Shown here: one piece after another, positions 7,279-11,813 of the stretch
How the letters are laid out: each line of letters begins with the position of its first letter
How positions within the stretch are numbered: position 1 is the stretch's first letter
NCBI GenBank assembly: GCA_050954505.1
Contig: JBPBPY010000043.1
Coordinates: 1-11,813, forward strand
Length of the DNA: 11,813 bases
Origin: JAQGMO01 sp050954505
GTDB taxonomy: Bacteria; Pseudomonadota; Gammaproteobacteria; Burkholderiales; Burkholderiaceae_D
Reading direction: 5' to 3'
Position numbers and translations under genes: made by a program
The notes under the pieces: generated by a model
Seen by the model: only the letters and a program-made list of their open reading frames with translations
The model's database searches: none
Told to the model about the DNA's origin: nothing

Positions 7279-7491
7279 ATGAAACTGGTTTACTGGGTTG
7301 CTGCACACCGCGATGGCCACAAGCCCGATGCCATCATTGCCAGGACGAAGCACGAGTGCGAACAGAAAATCCTGGCTTTCGGCGATGCAGCGCAATACAT
7401 TGCACCAGTAAAAAAATCGTTCCTGTACGGCGATGTATTCGACTTGTTTGAAATGGCCACTGCTGCAGATGGCGGGCGCGGAATGGGTTGA
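7279..7491 (+). CDS. Small conserved-looking protein, 70 residues
   Basis: Function not recognised. The 70-residue product is soluble, with mixed charged and hydrophobic residues and no membrane segment or signal peptide. Visible stretches are KLVYWVAAHRDGHKPDAI near the N-terminus, which looks like a strand and turn, and a helix-like TKHECEQKILAFGDA. A terminal YGDVFDLFEMAT segment is followed by a Gly-rich tail. AAGGAA lies 4 bases before the ATG and supports this start over an upstream in-frame TTG. It converges with the Cys-rich small gene, with about 60 bases between the stop codons. Confidence 0.7.
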   Translation: MKLVYWVAAHRDGHKPDAIIARTKHECEQKILAFGDAAQYIAPVKKSFLYGDVFDLFEMATAADGGRGMG

Positions 7492-7552
7492 ACCTGGAAT
7501 GCGATCCTGGTCCGGGATTGTGGCCCAAGGACGTAAAAACCGAAACCAGTCT

Positions 7553-7795
7553 CTACAGTCTGACCTGTTGCTGGGCAGGCTCGGCGATGCGCCACTCGAA
7601 TTCACAACACAGGCATTGGCGGTTGCACAGCACTTGATAGCCGCTGCGCCGTCCATTCGGCATGGCACGAATCAATTCGCCGCGGAGCGCCTGTTCCTGC
7701 ATTTCGTAATCAAGGTAATCTTGCTGGAGAAGCAGTACGCCTTCCTGTCGTCCACAGCAAGGGCAGATATTTTTGTCAGTACTCAAGTTTGCCAT
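7553..7795 (-). CDS. Small Cys-rich, probable zinc-ribbon protein
   Basis: An 80-residue protein with two CxxC pairs, C11-P-C-C14 near the N-terminus and C61-L-C-C64 near the C-terminus, plus Cys57. The spacing (two CxxC knuckles about 46 residues apart) fits a zinc-ribbon fold, though the extra cysteines leave other metal-binding or redox roles open. The part between is acidic and Gln-rich and probably helical. No signal peptide is seen, so it should be cytoplasmic. AGGGAG, 8 bases before the ATG, is a good ribosome binding site. Upstream is a plausible sigma70-type promoter flanked by an inverted repeat. The function is unknown. Confidence 0.72.
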   Translation of the reverse strand: MANLSTDKNICPCCGRQEGVLLLQQDYLDYEMQEQALRGELIRAMPNGRRSGYQVLCNRQCLCCEFEWRIAEPAQQQVRL

Positions 7796-7827
7796 TTGTC
7801 ATCTCCCTGAGAAACAGTTGTATCAAG

Positions 7828-7875
7828 CAGGTTACCTATAGTTACTTTATATAAACAACCTGTTAAAGACAACAA
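7828..7875 (-). promoter_or_regulatory. Putative promoter with flanking dyad for the Cys-rich gene
   Basis: On the - strand TTGTTG (7875-7870) and TATAAA (7851-7846) are 18 bases apart, a reasonable sigma70-type pair. The -10 element lies in a 10-base palindrome, TTTATATAAA (7846-7855). The 6-base arms CAGGTT (7828-7833) and AACCTG (7857-7862) flank it and could be an operator. This is pattern matching only. Confidence 0.4.
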
Positions 7876-7955
7876 CTATTTGCAGGGATGGCAAAACGAC
7901 GGGAACGCTGGCCAGTCCACTGTCGACGCTCCTCGCTGGAAGTCACTGCCGAGGG

Positions 7956-8147
7956 TCAGCCGCGGTAATTCTGGCTTGCTGCCTGTTCCACGACTTGAAA
8001 ATCAATTTGTAATTCCGTCATTTTTTCCGACTGTGCCAGGCGCACCAGCTTCCATAACGCATCTCTGAAGACCTTGCGATTATGATCTGTGGTATCCCTG
8101 CTCACTGAGGCAACCAGCAACTCGATCATCTCTTCAGAACTTTCCAT
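7956..8147 (-). CDS. Small acidic helical protein, 63 residues
   Basis: Function not recognised. The 63-residue product begins with an acidic segment (MESSEEMIELL) and is predicted by eye to be mostly helical. Its hydrophobic spacing (FRDALWKLVRLAQ) suggests an amphipathic helix. It has no Cys, membrane segment or signal peptide. The ribosome binding site AAGGAG, 7 bases before the ATG, is close to ideal and is the main reason to accept the gene. It lies 160 bases upstream of the Cys-rich gene on the same strand, but the putative promoter in that gap suggests separate transcription. An open frame on the opposite strand is judged to be a shadow. Confidence 0.68.
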   Translation of the reverse strand: MESSEEMIELLVASVSRDTTDHNRKVFRDALWKLVRLAQSEKMTELQIDFQVVEQAASQNYRG

Positions 8148-8333
8148 CCTCGATCTCCTTGTGCTGTGCTTGGGTCAATCAAACAAGTATGCTTTTGCTA
8201 TTAAAACCGACCCAAATAAAATCCGCCAGATATTAATTAATAAAAATTGTTACGACAGCATTCCACCTTGAAGCGCTACGGATATTTCAGGAAATCCGGA
8301 ACCGATTGTGCCGGATAGCCAGCCTTTTCAAAC

Positions 8334-8362
8334 CTGAAGGGGCATGTCATCCGTGTTACGAT
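8334..8362 (+). promoter_or_regulatory. Weak putative promoter for the gene at 8385
   Basis: CTGAAG (8334-8339) and TACGAT (8357-8362) are 17 bases apart. Each matches the sigma70 consensus only partly. The transcript would have a short leader of about 16 bases. The rest of 8148-8384 has an AT-rich patch with a perfect palindrome ATTAATTAAT (8232-8241), which may belong to the promoter of the - strand gene at 8147. Confidence 0.25.
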
Positions 8363-8384
8363 CCCTGCAAATAAGGAGACAAAC

Positions 8385-8612
8385 ATGCCATCAGAAATCA
8401 AGGGCGCGTTCCAGATTGATTACGCCGGTGTCGAGGCCCTCGACGGCCAGGGCTGGACTTCCCGTGTCACGATATATGGTCCCTGCAGCAATCCCATGCA
8501 TCGCACCATCGTGTTCGAGGAGCAGCGTGTCCTGGTCGACCAGGTATTTGCCAGTGAACAGGAAGCCGAACAGAAAGCACTCCAAGCCGGCCTGGAACTG
8601 CTGCCGAAATGA
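8385..8612 (+). CDS. Small conserved-looking protein, 75 residues
   Basis: Function not recognised. A 75-residue soluble protein with strand-like stretches (WTSRVTIYGP, HRTIVFEEQRVL) followed by a helix rich in Glu and Ala (ASEQEAEQKALQAGLELL). That layout suggests a small alpha/beta fold; it has no membrane segment, signal peptide or Cys pair (a single Cys34). AAGGAG, 6 bases before the ATG, is a strong ribosome binding site. It converges on the next small gene with about 40 bases between the stop codons and has no visible terminator of its own. Confidence 0.75.
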   Translation: MPSEIKGAFQIDYAGVEALDGQGWTSRVTIYGPCSNPMHRTIVFEEQRVLVDQVFASEQEAEQKALQAGLELLPK

Positions 8613-8652
8613 TTCTCCGGCATGGCCACGGCTCTGCCGCAGCGGCCTGCAT

Positions 8653-8892
8653 TCAGATCCAGGACTCGCGGATGACGGGATCATCCTGCGCACTGCGTTC
8701 GAGCCGCATCAATCCGGCAGGCAGCTTGGCACGCACTTCGATCAAGGTGTCGCCCGTGACAAAGTCGCCGGTGTCGACATACGCACTGAAACGCCGCGCC
8801 ACATATTGATTGGGAAAATCGGGCGGTTCTTCAAACACCACCCACATTGACATATCGTCGTCGTCCAGCTGGCTTGCCTTGTCGTTTTGCAT
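8653..8892 (-). CDS. Small conserved-looking protein, 79 residues
   Basis: Function not recognised. The 79-residue product has a run of acidic residues at 10-13 followed by a compact part (MWVVFEEPPDFPNQYVARRF, then a TGDFVTGDTLIEVRAKLP stretch) ending DDPVIRESWI. The Trp-rich, Pro-containing layout with a conserved-looking end is like small hypothetical proteins found in many proteobacteria, though I cannot name a family. The ATG at 8892 is chosen; an in-frame TTG at 8910 adds six residues and an internal ATG lies at residue 14. The ribosome binding site is weak (AAGTGA), so the exact start is uncertain. Confidence 0.65.
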   Translation of the reverse strand: MQNDKASQLDDDDMSMWVVFEEPPDFPNQYVARRFSAYVDTGDFVTGDTLIEVRAKLPAGLMRLERSAQDDPVIRESWI

Positions 8893-9078
8893 GATCACTT
8901 TACAAATCAATTCATGTGCGGTGTGCCAGAGCGTTCGCTAGCCTTGGCTGTGCAGGCGCACGCGAGTCAACAATTTACCATTGCGGCAGCCCTTGCAACA
9001 AGCATGCACCGGACATGCAGGCAAGGCATCGGCAGCAAGGCTGTTCTGAAACAAGACCAAGGGGACCGTCAAGGCGGT

Positions 9079-9122
9079 AAACGACAACGCGCCGCTCAAG
9101 CCGGAACGGCGTGAGCGGCGCG
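9079..9122 (-). terminator. Strong hairpin after the Ala/Lys-rich gene
   Basis: CGCGCCGCTCA (9088-9098) and TGAGCGGCGCG (9112-9122) form a perfect 11-bp stem, and the loop holds a further GCCG/CGGC stem. On the - strand it lies 25 bases past the stop codon at 9148. It is followed by a weak T-rich tail (TTGTCGTTT), so it probably ends that transcript and may protect its 3' end. Confidence 0.65.
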
Positions 9123-9147
9123 TGGGCAAACCGTCGCAGCGGGACGA

Positions 9148-9561
9148 TTACTTCGCTGCAGCTGCCTTGACCTTGGCGTTGGCTTCAACCTTGTCGGTCT
9201 TCGCATCGGCAGCGGCAACCTTCTTGTCGGCGCTTGCATCGGCAGCGGTGGTGGCAGTCTTTGCATCTGCCTTGGCAGCGACCTTGGCTGCCTTGGCATC
9301 CGCCTTGGCCTTGGCCTTGGCTGCCTTGGCATCAGCCTTGGCCTTCTTTGCTTCAGCCTTGGCAGCAGCCTTGTCGACCTTGGTATCGGCCTTCACATCG
9401 GTCTTGGCTTGAGCCTGGTCTGCCTTCACAGCAGTCTTGTCGGCCTTGGTTTCAGCCTTGACAACCGCTGGAGCAGCTGGGCTGGCCACCGGTGCCGTGG
9501 ATTGGGCAAATGCGGAAGCAGCAAACAGGCCAGCGATCAAGACAGCGATTAATTTGTTCAT
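9148..9561 (-). CDS. Exported Ala/Lys-rich low-complexity protein
   Basis: A 137-residue protein with a clear signal peptide: MNK, a hydrophobic core and a likely cut after AFA at residue 19. By my count the chain after residue 20 has 47 Ala and 27 Lys in 117 residues, in degenerate KADAKAAK-type repeats with some Asp, Thr and Val and no aromatic residue. It resembles the helical domain of TolA and histone-H1-like tails in composition only. As an exported protein it may be an extended helical or disordered periplasmic or secreted polycation. AAGGAA, 6 bases before the ATG, supports the start, and a strong hairpin follows the stop. Function unknown. Repeated GCCTTGGC-type codon patterns in the DNA make length changes by slippage likely. 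Confidence 0.82.
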   Translation of the reverse strand: MNKLIAVLIAGLFAASAFAQSTAPVASPAAPAVVKAETKADKTAVKADQAQAKTDVKADTKVDKAAAKAEAKKAKADAKAAKAKAKADAKAAKVAAKADAKTATTAADASADKKVAAADAKTDKVEANAKVKAAAAK

Positions 9562-9581
9562 GTGAATTCCTTTGGATGTTC

Positions 9582-9644
9582 GTTATAAGTTGTGTTGTCG
9601 GGTTGATCCCGTGTCACAAGAGCAAGAACGGCTGTTCCTGACAC
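9582..9644 (-). promoter_or_regulatory. Possible -10 element and upstream dyads
   Basis: On the - strand TATAAC (9587-9582) is a fair -10 box, about 20 bases before the start codon of the Ala/Lys-rich gene. No good -35 is found at the usual distance; a small dyad CGGG/CCCG (9599-9611) sits there instead. Further upstream GTGTCA (9611-9616) and TGACAC (9639-9644) are a 6-base inverted repeat enclosing an imperfect inner dyad (GAAC/GTTC). An activator-dependent promoter would fit, but this is inference. Confidence 0.3.
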
Positions 9645-9702
9645 ATCGTTGACGGGCGTTACAATACCTTACAAGTTGTGCAACCTCAAAGAAATCAACA
9701 AA

Positions 9703-10761
9703 TCATTCCCGATTGCGCTCGCGGCTATTGGCGAACAATTCCCAGCAGGCGATGAACAGGGCGGCAACCACGGGGCCGATGACAAACCCGTTCAAGCCGA
9801 ACAGGGCCATGCCGCCAAGCGTGGAAATCAGCACCACGTAATCGGGCATCTGGGTATCCTTGCCCACCAACAGCGGACGCAGCACGTTGTCGACCAGGCC
9901 GATGACAAGAATGCCGAACAAGGTCAGCGTCACGCCTTGCCAGATGGCGCCGGTAAACAGGAAGAAGATGGCCACGGGTCCCCAGATCAGGGCCGCGCCG
10001 ATTGCCGGCAGCAACGACAGGAAGGCCATCAGCACGCCCCACAGCAGCGAACCCTGGATGCCAAGGAACCAGAACATCAAGCCGCCGAGCGCGCCCTGCG
10101 ATGCGGCCACGATGATGTTGCCCTTCACGGTGGCGCGGATGACGGTGGTGAATTTGTTCATCAGCAGGCGCTTGTGGTCCATGGTCAATGGTATCGCCTG
10201 GCGGATGCGCGTCGACAAGGTGGCGCCGTCGCGCACCAGGAAGAACAGCAGATACAGCATGACACCGAAGCTGACCACGAAGTCGAGTGCATTCGAGCCG
10301 ATGCTGATGGCCTGGGTGGCAATGAGCTGGCTGGCTTGCACGGCAATCGTGGAGAGCTTGGCCTGCATGGCGGCGAAATTGCCGAAGCCGAGGCGCTCAA
10401 GGATATTCACCATCCATTGCGGCAGCGCCGTCATGATCTGCTGGAAATAGGTGCCGAAATTCAGCTGGCCTGATTTGACCCGCGCATACAGCACCGTTCC
10501 TTCCTGGGCCATCGATAGTGTGATCATCACCAAGGGCAGGATGACCACCACCAGGCACAGCACCAGTGTGGTCAATGCCGCCCAGTTGGCGCGCCCGCCC
10601 ATGAGTGCCAGCAGGCGCCGGTAACCGGGTGCAAACAGGATAGCCAGGACCACGCCCCAGAAAACGGCGCCGTAGAATGGCAGAAGGATCCAGACGAAAG
10701 CGATCGATACGGCAATCAACAAGGCGATGAAGGTCTTGCGCTGGAAGTCTGGGGAATTCAT
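9703..10761 (-). CDS. AI-2E family (PerM/YdiK-like) membrane protein
   Basis: A 352-residue polytopic inner-membrane protein of the AI-2E transporter family, close to the usual length of 340-370. Paired hydrophobic segments lie at about 10-45 and 60-82. A soluble amphipathic region (85-150) follows, then membrane segments at about 157-176 and 213-232, with further segments to 340. Family landmarks are LFFLVRDG (172-179), the GIQGSLLWGVLMAFLSLLP stretch (234-252), DNVLRPLLVGK (291-301) and the Gly-rich LISTLGGMALFGLNGFVIGP (311-330). Some relatives export autoinducer-2 and others are implicated in Na+/H+ exchange; the substrate here is unknown. The ribosome binding site at the ATG is weak. It is transcribed away from the binding-protein gene, and no clear terminator follows it. 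Confidence 0.88.
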   Translation of the reverse strand: MNSPDFQRKTFIALLIAVSIAFVWILLPFYGAVFWGVVLAILFAPGYRRLLALMGGRANWAALTTLVLCLVVVILPLVMITLSMAQEGTVLYARVKSGQLNFGTYFQQIMTALPQWMVNILERLGFGNFAAMQAKLSTIAVQASQLIATQAISIGSNALDFVVSFGVMLYLLFFLVRDGATLSTRIRQAIPLTMDHKRLLMNKFTTVIRATVKGNIIVAASQGALGGLMFWFLGIQGSLLWGVLMAFLSLLPAIGAALIWGPVAIFFLFTGAIWQGVTLTLFGILVIGLVDNVLRPLLVGKDTQMPDYVVLISTLGGMALFGLNGFVIGPVVAALFIACWELFANSRERNRE

Positions 10762-10866
10762 GTGCTTGGTCGGCCGGTTGGAAACCGTGCAATGCTACCC
10801 GAAGATCTGTCACGTGCCGCAAGAATCGGCACTGGCGGCATTGACCCAGTGCAAGCAGTGGCACGG

Positions 10867-10897
10867 TTGTGGCGCATCATTGCCGACAAGGTAGAAT
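10867..10897 (+). promoter_or_regulatory. Weak putative promoter for the binding-protein gene
   Basis: TAGAAT (10892-10897) is a good -10 match about 27 bases before the start codon. The nearest -35-like hexamer, TTGTGG (10867-10872), is 19 bases upstream of it, longer than optimal. Confidence 0.3.
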
Positions 10898-10923
10898 CAG
10901 CGCCATCAAAAATTGAGATCTTC

Positions 10924-11813
10924 ATGCCTGCCTCGTTTTCCCCTACCACATTCGGCGCATCGCTGGGCATGTTGCTGGCACTGGGCATTGGCTCGCTGGC
11001 CCACGCGGCAAGCACACCGCCGGCGACGCCGCAAAGCGGCGCGGCAAGCAACCCCGCTGGTGGCGCGGGCACACCGATCCGCATTGGCGTGATTGCGGAA
11101 ATGACCGGCCAGCAAGCGGAATACGGACTGCAGATCACCAATGGCATGAAGCTGTATCTGGCCCAGCATGGCGACACGGTCAATGGCCGCAAGATCGAAT
11201 TGATCGTGCGCGATGTCGGCGGCCCCAATCCCGACGTCGCACGTCGCCTGGCCCAGGAACTGGTCGCTCGCGAGAAAGTCGATTTCCTGGCCGGCTTCGG
11301 CTTCACGCCCAATGCGGTGGCAGCCGCACCGGTTGCCACGCAGTCGAAAACCCCGATGGTGGTCATGAATGCCGCCAGCGCCACGCTGACCGAACGCTCG
11401 CCCTATATCGTGCGCTTTTCCATGACCGTGCAGCACAACGCCATGGCCATTGCCGACTGGGCCGCGCGCAACAAGATCAAGACTGCCTATATCCTGTATG
11501 CCGACTATGCCCCGGGCAAGGAAGGCGCGGAAGGGTTTCGCAAAACCTTCACGGCGCTCGGCGGCAAAATTGTCGGCGAACAGAGCGCGCCATTGAAGAA
11601 TCCCGACTTCAGCCCCTACCTGCAACGCATCAAGGACAGCAAACCCGATGCCGCCTTCATCTGGTTTCCCTCGGGCGAACTGGCAACCGGCGTGCTGAAG
11701 TCATATCGCGAGCGTGGCCTGGACAAGGCTGGCATCCAGATCCTCAGCACCCTCGATGCGGTCGACGACATGTTCGTCAACAGCACAGGCGACGCGGCAC
11801 TCGGCCTGGTCAC
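10924..11813 (+). CDS. ABC transporter substrate-binding protein, branched-chain amino acid type (partial)
   Basis: The first 296 codons of a periplasmic binding protein of the Leu/Ile/Val-binding type (type I fold); the gene continues past the right edge. A signal peptide is visible, with a hydrophobic core at about 11-26 and a likely cut after AHA at residue 28. A Pro/Ala/Gly-rich linker runs to about 50, and IRIGVIAEMTGQQAEYG is the usual opening of the mature domain. Later stretches (LVAREKVDFLAGFG, VAAAPVATQSKTPMVVMNAA, SPYIVRFSM) are typical of the family. It would deliver an amino acid or related small ligand to an ABC permease not in view; the ligand cannot be told from sequence. The ribosome binding site is weak (GAGA). 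The AI-2E family gene is divergent, about 160 bases away. Confidence 0.88.
   Translation, partial: MPASFSPTTFGASLGMLLALGIGSLAHAASTPPATPQSGAASNPAGGAGTPIRIGVIAEMTGQQAEYGLQITNGMKLYLAQHGDTVNGRKIELIVRDVGGPNPDVARRLAQELVAREKVDFLAGFGFTPNAVAAAPVATQSKTPMVVMNAASATLTERSPYIVRFSMTVQHNAMAIADWAARNKIKTAYILYADYAPGKEGAEGFRKTFTALGGKIVGEQSAPLKNPDFSPYLQRIKDSKPDAAFIWFPSGELATGVLKSYRERGLDKAGIQILSTLDAVDDMFVNSTGDAALGLV

Noticed and set aside
7433..7810. 125-codon + strand frame
   Set aside because: It is antisense to the Cys-rich gene, which has a better ribosome binding site and paired CxxC motifs.
8938..9129. 63-codon - strand frame starting with TTG
   Set aside because: It would encode the strong 3' hairpin of the Ala/Lys-rich gene as its N-terminus and has no ribosome binding site.
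9148..9561. Reading the repetitive Ala/Lys region as a CRISPR or DNA repeat array
   Set aside because: The repeats are short, degenerate and in codon phase, and follow a signal peptide, so they are coding repeats.
9649..10473. 274-codon open frame on the + strand
   Set aside because: It is antisense to the AI-2E family gene and rich in His, Gln and Gly as expected of a shadow frame.
10758..11625. Two - strand open frames opposite the binding-protein gene
   Set aside because: The + strand frame has a signal peptide and a clear binding-protein sequence; the - frames have no recognisable domain.

Overview
The window looks like a chromosomal segment of a betaproteobacterium of the order Burkholderiales, most likely Oxalobacteraceae. 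This is an inference from high GC, strongly GC-biased third codon positions, a polyhydroxybutyrate-cycle dehydrogenase, and the style of the branched-chain amino-acid type binding protein and small proteins. No rRNA, tRNA, CRISPR array, insertion sequence or phage gene was seen. Genes are short transcription units on both strands.

Left part (1-1147): about 590 bases with no supported gene but several hairpins, then an 85-residue Gln/Asn-rich protein on the + strand followed by two terminator-like hairpins and a further perfect stem-loop. Next, on the - strand (read right to left), come an RDD-domain membrane protein and, 2 bases downstream, a protein with one membrane anchor, a proline-rich stalk and a conserved C-terminal domain. 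A D-3-hydroxybutyrate dehydrogenase follows about 95 bases further on. The RDD gene is divergent from a + strand gene coding for seven leucine-rich repeats fused to a protein-kinase-like domain.

Centre (4925-6943): the LRR-kinase gene converges on a - strand gene for an FtsH-like membrane AAA+ zinc protease. Its catalytic residues are intact, but several motifs differ from housekeeping FtsH. The short gap holds a 10-base tandem repeat lying between a hairpin and the T-tract of the likely protease terminator.

Right part (6944-9122): a looser region of five small proteins of unknown function (63 to 80 residues), alternating in strand, several with near-consensus ribosome binding sites. One is Cys-rich and probably binds zinc. 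Then come an exported Ala/Lys-rich protein with a strong 3' hairpin, an AI-2E/PerM family membrane protein, and, divergently, the start of a periplasmic substrate-binding protein that runs off the right edge.

Most of the annotated functions are ordinary: ketone-body/PHB metabolism, membrane proteins and solute binding. The unusual content is the LRR-kinase, the divergent FtsH-like protease beside it, the low-complexity small proteins and the cluster of small unknown genes. No evidence shows that these form one system; only their adjacency is seen.
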